Assembly: GCA_951799405.1 (NCBI GenBank)
Contig: OX637356.1
Span: 10,935,229-10,999,228, forward strand
From: Agapetus fuscipes
Lineage: Eukaryota; Arthropoda; Insecta; Trichoptera; Glossosomatidae
Direction: 5' to 3'
Length of the DNA stretch: 64,000 nt
Numbering within the stretch: position 1 is the stretch's first letter; each line of letters opens with the position of its first letter. The notes under the pieces were generated by a model. That model made no database searches. It saw only the letters and a program-made list of their open reading frames with translations, and had not been told where the DNA came from. Made by a program: the position numbers and the translations under genes. Positions 31,499 through 43,036 of this stretch are shown here, piece after piece.

Positions 31499-31832
31499 TA
31501 AAGGTCCACCCAGCCTTACAGCAACTGGGTCTTGCTTGAGAATTGGCGCTTTGTAGCGGCGACGACCAAGCTCGTTAAAAGGCCGATAGCTTAATTGGTA
31601 GAATGCTTGCATTCCATGCCGAGAGCTAGGGTTCGATCTCAAGGTTTACTCAGCCTTCACAATAAATGAGAACCAGCCCCCCGGGAGCTGGAAAACCCCC
31701 ACTTTAACTGAAAGTGGTTGGTGTGAGGCTGGCCCCCTTACCCGTAAAAATAAATCGGTCCCGAATCGCCACATGCGACCCCTTCGGGGATAACGCAGGC
31801 AAGAAGTTACACTATATGTGTAGCTTAGTTGC
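31499..31832 (+). mobile_element. Composite SINE B+A, first copy
   Basis: Starts in the SINE-B body (aaaggtccacccagcc, agcaactgggtcttgc, gcgacgaccaagctcg) and passes at ctcgttaaaaggccgatagc straight into a SINE-A head. The A part lacks the usual B-box-to-body section: gggttcgatctcaaggttta replaces it. It ends with the SINE-A terminus tacactatatgtgtagc. The same B-A junction and same internal deletion occur at 57930-58425, so this is an amplified composite rather than a chance neighbour pair. Confidence 0.85.
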
Positions 31833-31964
31833 GTTTGCTTCCAATTTTCTTTTCAAAGACAGAATTTTCAGGACAATTCTTTAAAGCAAATGCCAAAATA
31901 AGTTGTATTTTCACCTAGAGTTGAACTACATATCTCACATTATCAGAAAGCACATACTCAGCCC
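31833..31964. other. No gene seen
   Basis: Spacer without recognised content. Confidence 0.3.
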
Positions 31965-32150
31965 TGCTTCAGGGAAGGTCGGCAAGAGTTGCAGGGCTTA
32001 TGTTCATTTGAGAGTTGGGTTTTTTATATTGTAGGTCCACATGCGGCATGTGTGAGCGCGAAATTATGCATGTCTGTTTGTGGGAATACATTTAATATGA
32101 ATCTCAAATGATACATATATTTGCAGCTTAGATTTAGATTAGATTAGACA
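31965..32150 (+). mobile_element. RTE 3'-tail repeat, 5'-truncated
   Basis: cctgcttcagggaaggtcgg to gcagcttagatttagattag. Closest to the 5580-5792 and 13086-13288 variants (gagagttgggt, gtgtgagcgcg). Confidence 0.85.
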
Positions 32151-32625
32151 TACAAATACCCACCCACACTCTCTTTCATATTTCGCATAATATGTCTTAC
32201 GGCAACACGGTTTTCCTTTGATGAGCCATTAAAGCTAATACTATCTAGCTACCTCATTCAAGGAACCGCTTAGTGAGAAAATGGTGAAAATTATGTTGGT
32301 TTGATAGGATGTAAATAATATTACCAAAAAGAATGTGCTCGAATAAAACGAAATGAAAAAGAAAGATCACCTCGTCCTGTTTGAAGCGAATTACTTCTAT
32401 ATTCATAAATCCTACTAACACTTCCCTTTGACCTCACAGTGCTTGTTTAGCTTATCTGCCATTTGATTCAAAGATGACCTATCAATGAAATTGTCTTTAG
32501 AATCACATTCTACACAATCTGAGCTAAGAAAAAGAACATAAAACACGACAACGTGAGAGTTGTTTTAAATATTTTTTTTGGACGAAAGGGAACGAAATGC
32601 TGAAACTATTTTCTAAAAAGGATTT
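32151..32625. other. No gene seen
   Basis: No coding signal. About 32480-32530 (aaagatgacctatcaatg, agaatcacattctacaca) resembles the reverse complement of 635-690, an old dispersed repeat trace. Confidence 0.35.
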
Positions 32626-32915
32626 TGACCGGTCCGTAGTCTAGTGGTTAACCCTTCTGACTCGTAAATGGAAGAGTGTGGGTTCAAATCCCGGCGGAGC
32701 ACACAAATATACGATTTATTTTTTCAAATATGCTCTTCGCTGGCTAAAAAAAATATAAACCAAAAACTGGTCACTAAAGGTCCATCCAGCCTTACAGCAA
32801 CTGGGTCTTGCTTGAGTATTGGCGCTTTCTACAGCGACGACCAAGCTCACAGAGGGCTCTTGAGGTGTGGTTCACACAAAAATAGCGTTTACCAAATAAA
32901 TCATCCTAATATAAA
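32626..32915 (+). mobile_element. SINE-B, near-complete copy
   Basis: Head gaccggtccgtagtctagtgg-type with B box gggttcaaatcccggcgg, body tgctcttcgctggctaaa, cttacagcaactgggtcttg, end aatagcgtttaccaaataaa. Confidence 0.85.
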
Positions 32916-33335
32916 TAATATAATTGAACTAAATGACGTTGAAAGAAAATACAAAAAAAATCCTATTCTACACTGCCCTCATAATTTATCACATTTCCGT
33001 TTTGTCACTATCACATTTATGATAATTATAACGACCCTACTTAGCACGGTTCTAAGTACACATATTTACGCACAGCATTATGTACGGCTTCAGGACCTTA
33101 GGTAAGTAGCGAGTAAATAACATAGTATATACTTGGTTATACAGACACAGTGACGTCATAGCAAACCTTAAGAAAGCACAAAGGACAAAGGGGACGCCGT
33201 AGAGAGAGAGGCACTCGACTTCCTGGATGGAAAATTATTCAGATAAGGACACAGCCTTAACACGCGTGTTAAATTTTATTACACAAAAGTGGGTTGGGAT
33301 AAGATAATTCCGTATAATTTGACATGTAGAATGAA
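32916..33335. other. No gene recognised
   Basis: The stretch 32938-33105 continues the frame of the preceding SINE by chance. No motif. Confidence 0.3.
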
Positions 33336-33500
33336 CCATCTATAATCTAAGTTGCAAATATGCGTTAACATTCAAAATTATTTTTAATGTAGGTATTTTG
33401 ATACGCAGACACGTGTAATATCGCGCTTAAACATGCCGCATGTAGGTACGTACAAAAGCAATAAAAACAAATCTCAAATTAACATAAAACTTAAAGTTAA
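33336..33500 (-). mobile_element. RTE 3'-tail repeat, old and diverged
   Basis: Starts accatctataatctaagttg, keeps cgcttaaacatgccgcatg, ends aattaacataaaac. Poorly conserved. Confidence 0.65.
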
Positions 33501-34473
33501 AAACTCATGCTTACTAACCTAAAAGTCAAGAAACTAAAAAATATAAAGAACACGGAAAACATATTGCACATTTATGTTTGTGACAAAAAAGAAAACACTC
33601 AAATAGGACGTGGAAAGAAGATAGAATTGGAGTTAAAATGGTTAGCCAAAAAATGCCAAAAACGGCAGTTTTATAGAAATCTTTGGAATCAAAATACTTA
33701 TACATATACTTAATGAAACTTTTTTTACTAGATTTTTTTATAAAATATAGTAAACAACTATTTCAACATATGAATAGAAACTTAAAATTAGTACGTACAA
33801 TTTTCAACAGGTATGTAGGTATGTTATCTATTGTGGCGTAGAAGATTTAAGTGTCAAATTTTTAGAGATTATCCGAAGTTTTCGAAAAAAAAATGTCAAT
33901 TTTTCAGTTTCATTCATTATCAAATTTATTTACAAACCTATTTCTCTATTCCAGCCAACAGACGTTCAACAATGTTGCTTTCGAAAATGCTAACAAGAAT
34001 CGTGTTAGTACATTTCAAATCCTATTAGAATAAGCTCTACGGGCCAAAGTCACAAAAGAAGTACCTTTGATTTTTTATTTCAAAGAATTTACAGACATGA
34101 AAACAAAAGCTCATTCAAAGATAAAAACAGGAGTTTTCATTATTTTAATCATTTAAAACAACTACTTATTCCAGTAGAATAAAAAATACCTTGAAACTTT
34201 AGTGAATAGAAAAATAGAATGTAAAATCAAGAGAAATGAAAAAAAATATATAAAGACAGAGGTATAGAATATTTATACAGCATGATGGAATTTGCATGAA
34301 AAGTGTAAATAAAAAAGCAGTATTTTGCATGAGCAGCTCGCGTTTACAAAAAGGCAGTGCACACAATGGGCCGGCTTAAAGGCTTTTTCGCGAAAAGCAA
34401 AACAGATTTGTACAAGTATTCTACGTTATGTGCACTGCATTAGGAAAATCACACTCAGCGCATATATGCGAAA
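33501..34473. other. No gene seen
   Basis: About 970 bp of AT-rich sequence with only short motif-free frames. Confidence 0.35.
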
Positions 34474-34545
34474 CTGTAACATAACGCAACCAAGCTACAT
34501 AATATATACTGTAACTTCTTGCCGCTTTCCTGAAAATGTACAACT
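34474..34545 (-). mobile_element. SINE-A 3' fragment
   Basis: cgcaaccaagctacat, tatactgtaacttcttgccgc. Only the last 60-70 bp of the family. Confidence 0.6.
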
Positions 34546-34578
34546 TTGTTTATGGTGCACAAGAGGTTACCTACCATC

Positions 34579-34838
34579 GTTCCTTGACTTATAGGTTGGT
34601 ATGCGGCTGACCACCCATACTGCAAAAAATGGTTCACTTTGCCAATGTCACCCCAGTTTCAGGGAAGGACGGCAAGAGTTGCAGGGCTTATGTTCATTTG
34701 AGATTGGGTTTTTATATTGTAGGTCCACATGCGGCATGTGTTAGCGCGAAATTATACATGTCTGCTTGTGGGAATGCATTTAATATAAATCTTAAATGAT
34801 ATATATCTTTGCAGATTAGATTAGATTAGATTAAATTA
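34579..34838 (+). mobile_element. RTE 3'-tail repeat, complete
   Basis: From ttccttgacttataggttgg to agattagattagattag. One of the best-preserved copies with the common 5' end. Confidence 0.9.
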
Positions 34839-35974
34839 CAATACACCCTCACAACCATCAACCAGCTGGGAGGACCTCTTTCACAATACTTTTAAGGAAG
34901 TCTTAATTATAGCGAAGTATGTCACTAAATTATATGGATGATAAATACTTGTAGAAATACATATATAGACGATATATATTTTTTTTAAACATGTAGAAAT
35001 AATAATTATGCATGCAATTTTAACGAAGAGAAATTTTATCTTGAACAATACCTACTTCTTTTCATTGTAGAGACGAATGAAGAGTAAAAAATATTTACAA
35101 ATACTGAGTAAAAATAGTAGTAGGTATGGTAATATGTATTGCTCAAACATGAATGCTGAAAAAATAGAAAGATCACTTAACCATAACACTGGCTTATATT
35201 TTAGAGTGAAATTTAGAGTAAGAAGTAGAAATACGACTAAAATACTTAAGTAAGTATGAAAGATTAAATACTCAAAAGATCCTTTACCCATAGCACTAGC
35301 TTTCATTCGAGAGTGCAATTTATAGAAAGAAGTATGATAGGACTATAAGCAATTGTATAGAAATACTACTTAAGTATGAAAGTTGAAAGAATGAATAGAC
35401 CATCTATCCGTAGTGTTTGTTTACATTCTTGAGTGGAATTTACAGTGAGAAGAATGGCGGGAAACCCTAAATGTGCTTTCCGTGTTGGCTCTCAGAAGGG
35501 AGGCGCGGGTCAAGTATGAAATGTATGTTAGTGGAGGAGTCCATACTACGTGAAACACTCTAGTCTGCTCCAGCCACTCTTGCGCGGTGATATTAATGCC
35601 TGGAGATTTGGCCGTGGAAGGAATGTGCCTGCTTGTGTGAATAAACTACAATTTGGGAGTTTATAATGCGATACGTGGTTTCGAATAAATGTGTGAAAGA
35701 GTTGCAGCATACATGTTTACTTTTATAGGTGAGTAGAACAGAAGCGCTATTCTGCTGAATTCCTTACGAACTTAAGGGGACGAGATGGCGATTCTTGTCC
35801 AAAAATAAGGTGTACTGGTTTTATTTATTTTATTTAAGGAGTTCTTTCGAAAGCGCTAGCAAGCTCCAACTTGGATTAATATCCAAAGTGTTTTATTTAG
35901 CGGAATAGCGCTGCAGGTCTACTTTTATTACTCACATTAGAAATAAACAGAGGCGTGCATTAGATATTCATAAT
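34839..35974. other. No gene; local imperfect repeats
   Basis: Repeated loosely around 35110, 35220 and 35380 are taagtatgaaag and gtagaaata motifs, giving a degenerate tandem structure between about 35080 and 35410. A more GC-balanced stretch (35455-35640) has no long frame. No gene supported. Confidence 0.35.
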
Positions 35975-36310
35975 CTAAGTTGCAAAGATATGTTGTCATT
36001 TAATTAATGCATGCTTAAAAACAGGCGCATGTAGATTCACGCTTACACATGCTGCATGTGTACCTACATACAAAATAAACCAAACCTTACATGAACATAA
36101 TTTTGGCATTGGTCAAAGTGTACCAAGTTTTTACAGCATTATGTAGGTATGACGCTGACCTTCATGCTGTACAAACTTAGTTCACTTTCGCCAACTTTGC
36201 CCCAATTTCAGGGAAAGGCTACAGGAATTGCAGAATTTTTTTGTTCATGTGAGGCTTGCTTTTTTTTTATGGACACATGCAGCAAATGTCTGTGACTACG
36301 TATATGCTTG
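35975..36310. mobile_element. Two opposed RTE 3'-tail repeats
   Basis: 35975-36148 is a minus-strand copy (ctaagttgcaaagatatgtt, acacatgctgcatgtgtacc). 36149-36310 is a plus-strand copy (gtatgacgctgacc, ttcagggaaaggctacagg). They meet at their 5' ends, the opposite arrangement to 2811-3391. Confidence 0.7.
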
Positions 36311-36311
36311 T

Positions 36312-36645
36312 GGGCAACGCAACGCAACTAAGCTACACATATAGTGTAACTTCTTGCCGCGTTATTCCCAAAGGGATCGCATGTGGCGAGTTGAACCCAT
36401 TTATTTTTACAGGTAAGGGAGCCGGCCTTACGCCAACCACTTCAGTTGAAGTGGGGGTTTCCCAGCTCCCGAGATAACTAGTACTCATTTCTTGTGAAGG
36501 CTGAGTAAACCTTGCCGGTATTTTATTTTGAGGTTTGAAAAAAACACCGAAACGGAAAATCATTTCTGACACCCTCGGTGGGATTCGAACCCGAGCTCAC
36601 GGCATGGAATGCAAGCACTCTACCAACTGAGCTATCGACCGGACT
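36312..36645 (-). mobile_element. SINE-A, best-preserved copy
   Basis: Reverse strand: gcaactaagctacacatata, gtaacttcttgccgcgttat, ttacaggtaagggagccgg, gtatttt attttg-type block, gtgggattcgaacccgagc (B box) and ctaccaactgagctatcgac (A box). Used here as the reference copy for the family. Confidence 0.9.
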
Positions 36646-37496
36646 ACCGGACCGGGCATGCACTAAAAATGCGCCTTCAGTGTCAATAAATATTTTTAAC
36701 TTAGATTATTCATTATAGATGGATGAAGTCCTCTATGGTGAAGTCAGATAGCCGAGGGATATTTTAAGCGTTCGGAGTCCATTACACTTCGATAAGTCTC
36801 ATCAGTAAATGAACACGTCCCAGCATTTTGAGACCGCAGTTATTTGCTGGTTCCATGTTTGTATTTTGAGGACCTCTATGCCCCGGGTTGGCAATTACAG
36901 CAGTGCGCACTGTTGACAAGGGTCGGTGGAGTAGTGGTTAATCACTCCCACTACCGGATGCGTCTTTCCATTCTTAACCTACGTTCGGCGACAATTCACG
37001 CTGAAGTACTGCCGCGCACATTTAATTAATTATTATGTTTCAGTTTTTTCATATTATCTCGAAAACTGTTCGCATTACCTAAAATATTTTTCAAACACTC
37101 TCTAGACATTGTATCATTCTATAATTATGAAGAAAAAAAATATGTCCAAAATATTAAACAACAAAATTATAAGAAAAAAATGTGAACAAAAACGTGTTTT
37201 TTAAAATATTTTTTTGTAGCGTCATTTTTTAAGTTTTATAAAATATTTTAACTTTAAAATTTAGATAAAAAATCAATTAACACGCGTGATTTTTTCCATT
37301 AATTTCACTTCTTTACAAAGGCCATAAAGTGTAAGAAACATTTTTCGTGTGTGTCGTCTGTCGAAAGGGGCGGTAGAATGGAAAGACGCCTACCGGATGC
37401 CATCGTCAAACACCATGGGGTAAAGCAATGCTCAGCTGGGTTCGTAACCGCAATAATGATTATTTTTTAGTTTGGAAATTTACCATCCTATTTTGC
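36646..37496. other. No gene; a tRNA-like trace
   Basis: At about 36917-36970 gggtcggtggagtagtggtt is tRNA-D-arm-like, but no B box follows at the right distance. Otherwise AT-rich with no coding signal. Confidence 0.3.
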
Positions 37497-37608
37497 CAAG
37501 CAGAATAATCAGCTGTTCCCTTGCGGTCATCTTGGTCTTCATACAAATATGACCGATATTCGGTAGGTAAGAATTACCGTGGTGATGAGACTTCCAGCCC
37601 AGGGTGGA
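37497..37608. mobile_element. Right half of the 8725-8903 MITE family
   Basis: Shares acaaatatgaccgatattcg, gtaggtaagaatta and the terminal gtggtgatgagacttccagc with 8725-8903. The left TIR is not recognisable. Confidence 0.75.
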
Positions 37609-37699
37609 AGTCTTGACGACGGTCAGTAGATCTTACCGTGTCTATTTAAAGATTATAGGGGAATGTCAGTTGAAGAACATTTTGTGTAAATTTTATCCA

Positions 37700-37986
37700 A
37701 AGATTGATTTAAAAAAATGTAATTTGTCATGTATGTTCCTTGACTTATAGGTTGTTATGCGGCTGACCACCCATAATATAAAAAATTGGTTCACTTTGCC
37801 AATGTCACCCCTGTTTCAGGGAAGGACGGCAAGAGTTGCAGGGCTTATGTTCATTTGAGATTGGGTTTTTATATTGTAGGTCCACATGCGGCATGTGTTA
37901 GCGCGAAATTATACATGTCTGCTTGTGGGAATGCATTTAATATAAATCTTAAATGATATATATCATTGCAGCTTAGATTAGATTAG
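37700..37986 (+). mobile_element. RTE 3' UTR with full tail repeat
   Basis: Begins in the upstream 3' UTR (gatttaaaaaaatgtaattt, gtcatgtatgttccttgac) and ends gcagcttagattagattag. Near match to 46895-47204 and to the parent at 61409-63004, hence recent. Confidence 0.9.
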
Positions 37987-37988
37987 AA

Positions 37989-38318
37989 AGTGTTGCCACT
38001 GGACCACGGACCGGTCCAAGAATCTCTCTTCCATAGTCTAGTGGTATCGCTTCGGACTCATAAATGGAAGGTTGTGGGTTCGAATCACCGCGAAGCACAC
38101 AAAATATACCGTTAATGTTTTCAAATATGTTCTTCCCTGGATTGAAAAATTCAAATACCCTTATCAAAGACCGGTCACCAAAGGTCTATCCAGGCTTTTA
38201 GCAACTGGGTCTTGCTTGAAATTTAGTGCTTTCTACAGCGACGACCAAGCTCGCAGAACGCTCTTGAGGTGTGATATACACAAAAACAGCGCTCACCAAA
38301 TAAATCATCCTAATTTTA
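37989..38318 (+). mobile_element. SINE-B with an inverted head fragment
   Basis: A short reversed head piece (tgttgccactggaccacgg, accggtccaag) at 37989-38017 precedes a full plus-strand copy (ccatagtctagtggtatcgc, gtgggttcgaatcaccgcg, gcaactgggtcttgc, aacagcgctcaccaaataaa). Confidence 0.8.
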
Positions 38319-38752
38319 TATTATTATATGGACCGGTCACCGAGTTTGGTGCGTCGGTGCGTCCAATATCCGAAAAAAAATGTATCTATAACTGTGAAGT
38401 TAGTATAATTGTAAATAAATATAAACACTGTTAGGGGTTTTGTTTCCTTCCCTGAAATGAATTTTCTAGTGACAACATGAAGAGTGCTTGTATCAGTAAG
38501 TGCATCCGGAATTCCGGTCGGGTCCCCTAACTAAGTGTACACGATGTGGTGAGCCAAAGGCCGCGGGGACAAACTGCCGGAAAATCTGACCCGGAGCATT
38601 GCATACTGCATTAGTACATAACGTTACCATTGTAAAGTGTATTAAAAGCAACGGCACGACAAAACAAGAACTTCTAGGTCAGGGACGTGCCCATGACTCT
38701 AAAAGTAAATGGTTCGATGCTACTGAAGCTAACATACCTCGGGTGGCACTAA
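38319..38752. other. Unclassified; possible short TIR element
   Basis: gttagggg at 38431 and cccctaac at about 38525 form a short inverted pair around 100 bp that could be a small TIR element. The segment up to 38752 is GC-richer than its surroundings but has no long frame. Confidence 0.3.
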
Positions 38753-39003
38753 TCTAATCTAATCTAAGCTGCAAGGAGATATATCATTTAAGATTTATAT
38801 TAAATGCATTCCCACAACCAGACATATATAATTTCGCGCTAACACATGCCGCATGTGGACCTACATTATAAAAACCCAATCTTAAATGAACATAAGCCCT
38901 GCAGCTCTTGCCGTCCTTCCCTGAAACAGGGGTGACATTGGCAAAGTGAACCATTTTTTTACAGTATGGGTGATCAGCCGCATACCAACCTATAAGTCAA
39001 GGC
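38753..39003 (-). mobile_element. RTE 3'-tail repeat, complete
   Basis: Starts ctaatctaatctaatctaag and ends accaacctataagtcaagg. Confidence 0.9.
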
Positions 39004-39149
39004 ACTCCTTCTGGGATTGTTACTAAAACACGAGTAGCGGCTAGGCAACTTGAGAAAATATATAGCTTTGTATGAGCGTCCATGTGCTGTGGGTCCTTCT
39101 GACACATACATACAGGATGGGTACGAGGAGGGTTTGAGCATTACCATTG

Positions 39150-39665
39150 TATAGTGTTGGAGAGAATGACTGATGAAAGACTGACGAAGAAAGTATCCGT
39201 TGCAAGAAACGATGGATGTCGTGGTAGAGGAAGACCTAGAAAGGTATGGATGGACCAAATTCCTGAATAAGCGAATGAATGGTTCCTTGACTGATAGGTT
39301 GGTATGAGGTTGACCACCCATACTGTAAAAAATGGTTCACTTTGCCAATGTCACCCCTGTTTCAGGGAAGGTCGGCAAAAGTTGCAGGGCTTATGTTCAT
39401 TTGAGATCGGGTTTTTTATATTGTAGGTCCACATGCGGCATGTGTGAGCGCGAAATTAGGCGTGTCTGCTTGTGAGAATGCATTTAATATGAATCTCAAA
39501 TGATACATATCTTTGCAGCTTAGATTTAGATTAGATTTTAGAATGGTATATCCAGAGTCATAATAAAAGGAGAGCTTGTATGAAAAAGGTTGTGACTCTG
39601 GATGAAATGAAAGAAGTATGCAAGGACCGAAAAAAAATGACGGTTTATCTGTAATTCTGGCGCTC
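39150..39665 (+). pseudogene. RTE-like ORF relic split by its own tail repeat
   Basis: 39155-39283 reads ERMTDERLTKKVSVARNDG then CRGRGRPRKVWMDQI. 39537-39650 resumes with IQSHNKRRACMKKVVTLDEM and KEVCKDRKK. These are adjacent parts of the 61759-63000 protein. Between them lies a 3'-tail repeat, flanked by gaatggt on both sides, the expected target duplication. The coding part has stops and is dead. Confidence 0.8.
39284..39532 (+). mobile_element. RTE 3'-tail repeat nested in an RTE ORF
   Basis: From tccttgactgataggttgg to gcagcttagatttagatt, bounded by the 7-bp duplication gaatggt. It starts at the common 5' end although it is an independent insertion, which suggests this unit can be mobilised on its own. 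Confidence 0.85.
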
Positions 39666-39778
39666 AAGGTTAACGCTTTCAAAAAAAAAAAAAATTTTAA
39701 TTTGTCGTAGATTTTAATTTTATTATTTTACTTAGTGATTGCTTGCTTTACATAGTCAACTGTAATTATTATTTTTTA

Positions 39779-39995
39779 TTCCTTGGCTTAAAGGTTGGGA
39801 TGAGGCTGACCACCTATTCTGTAAAAAAAATGGTTTTAGGGAAGCTCGGCAAGATTTGCAGGGTTTATTTTCATTTAAGGTTTGGATTTTTATTTTGTGA
39901 GCAGGTACTAATGCAGCATGTGGGAGCGAAAAATTTACACGTGTTGTTTGTGAGCGTGCATTAAATATAAATTTATTTTTGTTCATTAGATTATA
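39779..39995 (+). mobile_element. RTE 3'-tail repeat with internal deletion
   Basis: Begins ttccttggcttaaaggttgg. The ttcactttgcc...tttc block is deleted (gttttagggaagctcgg). It ends ttcattagattatag. Confidence 0.75.
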
Positions 39996-40289
39996 GAATA
40001 CAGAAACACTCGTTAGAGGCGCTGTTATATTTTCCATACTCTTTTTTTGTGAACGTCATGGTAGAGTTAGTTTAAACATGATATTTTGTACTTGGGGTAC
40101 GGGCAACACGGAATGCTATTGAATCTGCGGTTTGCAAATGCCATGGCAACGTATTTGTTTGCAAATCGTATTACGGGAATTTGCAATTTTGATGTTGGTT
40201 TTAAAATCAGTTTCAAAAGAATGACATATTCGCAACACGATATACTGAGCACAAATTGGTCAACTGATGAAGTTGTGGAAATCAGGGAA
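39996..40289. other. No gene seen
   Basis: Has the dispersed trace acgtcatggtagagttag (40050) shared with about 30650 and 48150. The sequence 40110-40290 has no motif-bearing frame. Confidence 0.3.
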
Positions 40290-40499
40290 TGAATGTCGGA
40301 AGTGAAGCATGGACAATCAATGAAATATACCATATAGTTATCAATGTACAAGTCCCTGTTTCGAGGCGCAGCATCAAAGATCAAGATAGCCATGATAATC
40401 GCCGATCTTCGATAGAAATGTCACCAAAAGAAGATATCATATCGTATCTATATCTATCGTGTCAGATCTAGGCTATCTATCACATGTCAAAATACGGTG
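40290..40499 (+). pseudogene. RTE-like fragment plus dispersed repeat
   Basis: 40295-40325 reads GSEAWTINE, as in MYGSEAWTVNESE of the RTE-like protein. It then turns into the repeat shared in reverse with 30024-30075. Too short for more. Confidence 0.5.
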
Positions 40500-40830
40500 T
40501 TTTAAGTTGAATATTGTGCTTTTGGGCAATTCTGCAACAGCGTTTTGTGAGCGCGCTTTTACAGTGTGGCCTACAAGTGCATGGAACCGACTACCACCTG
40601 TGGTTCGAAAAATTGCCGAATTTAACTACTTCAAGAGATGTCCAAAGATTGATCTGTTTGCTGTCCAAGCGGGGAGTTGGGAGACCCCAACTGAGGTTCC
40701 TGGACTACATCAAAGGAACTGCAGACAGGAGATGGCTGAACACAGCAGCCGATAGACAAACATGGAGAAGATTGTAGGGGGGTAACATTCAGGAGTGGAC
40801 TGAGAAAGGCTGACGAAGAAGAATGATTAA
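40500..40830 (+). pseudogene. Two joined non-LTR ORF2 C-terminal relics
   Basis: 40510-40650 reads FCERAFTVWPTSAWNRLPP then VVRKIAEFNYFKRC, an L2/CR1-type end. From about 40662 it becomes KRGVGRPQLRFLDYIKGTA, RRWLNTAADRQTWRR and IQEWTEKG, the end of another non-LTR family (also at 31140-31385). The two join within the frame, so one inserted into or recombined with the other. Confidence 0.7.
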
Positions 40831-41034
40831 CACATAAACACACACTGTTGAAGCAAAATGGTTTGCTGATATACCCCATAGTTTCACATGCGAAAGTACA
40901 CAGATGTCGCTGCTAAACCAACAAACTCGTCTTCAAAGTGTATTTAGTTTACACATATCAGTGTACACACACTTGCATCACAGCTCTCATCAAGATCAGT
41001 TTATAATAATAATAATAATAATAGTTTCATCATC
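40831..41034. other. No gene; AAT microsatellite
   Basis: An AAT/ATA run lies at about 41003-41023, probably the 3' tail of the preceding L2/CR1-type relic. Confidence 0.45.
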
Positions 41035-41125
41035 ATATTTGAAGAAGCCCATCGTAGAAATGGGCGAAACGTCCGAAAGCTCCAGCTCTCACAGATCATG
41101 GCAACAGATCCCGGAAAACATCACT
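41035..41125 (+). mobile_element. Single arm of the 14665-14938 palindromic family
   Basis: agaagcccatcgtagaaatg, ggcgaaacgtccgaaagctc and gcaacagatcccggaaaac match the arms at 14.7 kb. Only one arm is present, so the family also exists as single copies. The hairpin followed by gaaac is kept; the upstream core is ttgaaga rather than ctgaaga. Confidence 0.75.
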
Positions 41126-41459
41126 CCAGCAAGAATGAGTAAGACTGAAATCGGGCAAATGTTCTCACCAAAGCTCATATTTGCCATCGAATCAATCGCC
41201 GAGACGTTGAAAGAGTTCGCATAATTACATTGGATTCAGAGGCGAGAGAAGTTTAAATAACGGGCAGAAGTCTGGGGCGTATTGTTGTACGTACTTCACG
41301 CCATTGTTAGGAACCGCTGCTATCAAAATATTATTGGAGTTGGGGAGTTTTTGAACTGAGGGCTGAATGGGTTTTGGCAACTAGTTAAATTGCTTTTCGG
41401 GATTTAAAATTAATTGTGCGAAATCTTGAGAAAGGGTTGCGAAAATACGTGTGAAGTCT
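41126..41459. other. No gene seen
   Basis: May continue the palindromic family for a while (gaatgagtaagactgaaatc). No coding support. Confidence 0.3.
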
Positions 41460-41735
41460 AATCTCAGTGGCAAGGATAATATGTTACCATGAAGTCTTAT
41501 TTAATTCACGCTGGCAAGCATCACATGTTAGTTAGCGCTTACACATGCTGCATGAGAATCTATTAACATAATAAAAAAATTATTAACATAAAAAAACTTA
41601 AGCCTGAAATGAACATAAACCCAGTGACTCTTGCGACGTTTTCTGAAACAGGGATGGCATTGGCAAAAGCGAACGAATTTTATTGCACCTACAGATGGTG
41701 AGTGTCATACTAATAAACAAACTTACAAATCGATG
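41460..41735 (-). mobile_element. RTE 3'-tail repeat, very old
   Basis: Keeps gcgcttacacatgctgcatg, aaatgaacataaaccc, gaaacagggatggcattgg and aaagcgaacgaattt. Ends decayed, and a short aaaattattaacata duplication is inside. Confidence 0.6.
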
Positions 41736-42477
41736 AATGCACGAATAATTTGATTTGAAAAAAAAAACTTAGGTCATGAAAGTAACATTAACGCCAGATA
41801 CACGAAAACTGGATACGAAATAACAGTTTTCCCATTTCCCGTCCATTTTTTCAGACGCTCCAAATTCATCCATATTTAGCCACGTTCTAACAGCGCATAA
41901 AAAAAATACATTTTCGCTGACTCATTCGTACTACAAACACTGAAAACTCAAAACGAAAATTTAAGTTGAAAATTATACGAACAATCCTGAAATGGCATTT
42001 AACCATCAAAAGTTCAAGGACTTATTTACCCTGCGCATTGTTATTAAATACAAACAAGGATGCCTCAAACAAACAATCGATCTCGAACGAATCGGTGTCT
42101 ATGACGCAGGCCAGTCATCCACATTAATTTCCCGATTGATTCGTCAAATTGCTTCCCTGCGGCCACCTGCCTCTCTCAATTATTTGTCAGATAAGCTCAT
42201 CAGCGAACCAGCAGTTTTGGTAAACAAGGCGGGTTCATTAATCTCTACCTTACATTATTCACAGCGAATATTGTTTACGTAACTCTGGGAGATTATAGAA
42301 AACACGTGTAGCGCGTCTGCCTAGATATATAGTCTGTCCATCAAACTAACAAAGCGTCGCCGATGAGAATCCAAAACTACGTATGAGTAATTTTGTTGAT
42401 ACCACATTAGTTGTTTACCGATTTTTTACAAGGTGCTCTTCGATTTTTCAGACGAATGAACAAAGCTGCTCATGTAG
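41736..42477. other. No gene recognised
   Basis: A 96-codon plus-strand frame (41992-42282) is of ordinary composition but has no motif I recognise and no splice context that supports it. Left unannotated as a gene. Confidence 0.3.
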
Positions 42478-42860
42478 AGCAACTTCTTGCCGCGTTTTCC
42501 CAAGATGGATTGCATGTGTCGAGTGGAATCTACTTATTTTTTACAGGTAGTTAGGGGACCGGCCTTACGCTACACACTTCAGTTTAAGATGTTGTTTGAG
42601 GGAACAAACGGCCATTAAACTGCTATGCAGTTTGGCTGAAGTAGTCATTAAATAAAAATATGTATTATTATATTGAAAAAAAAAAAAAAGAAAAAAAAAG
42701 GAGCTGATACTCATTTCTTGTGAAGGCTGAGTAAGCCTTACCGGTATTATTTTGGGTTTGAAATAAACAAAGAAATGAGAAATCCCCTTGGGTGGAATTC
42801 GAGCCCGAGCTCCCGGCGTGGAAAATAAGCAATCGACCAACTGAGCTATAGACCGGACAA
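42478..42860 (-). mobile_element. SINE-A interrupted by a poly-A insertion
   Basis: SINE-A parts: aacttcttgccgcgttttcc and ggccttacgctacacacttc before, gatactcatttcttgtg through gagcccgagctcccggcg to aactgagctatagaccgg after. Between (about 42588-42700) is a 110-bp segment, gaacaaacggccattaaac to a long A run, that replaces the usual gtgggggtttcccag block. It looks like a small retroposed fragment. Confidence 0.8.
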
Positions 42861-43036
42861 TGAAAACAACTAATATTTCCCCGTTTTGGCAGTATTTTAC
42901 CCGATAATAAAAAGTACCTTCATAATGGAGCAACTACATATTTTAAAAGCTCTATTGATTGTAGAGACATACACTTTGTGATTATTCATCTTATAAGATA
43001 AAAAAAATCCAAGTTCTACGACCAATTTCGCAAACA
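42861..43036. other. No gene seen
   Basis: Intron sequence of the CASK gene without recognised content. Confidence 0.3.

Noticed and set aside
41992..42282. 96-codon plus-strand ORF
   Set aside because: Unremarkable composition, no motif, antisense to a long CASK intron and no splice support.
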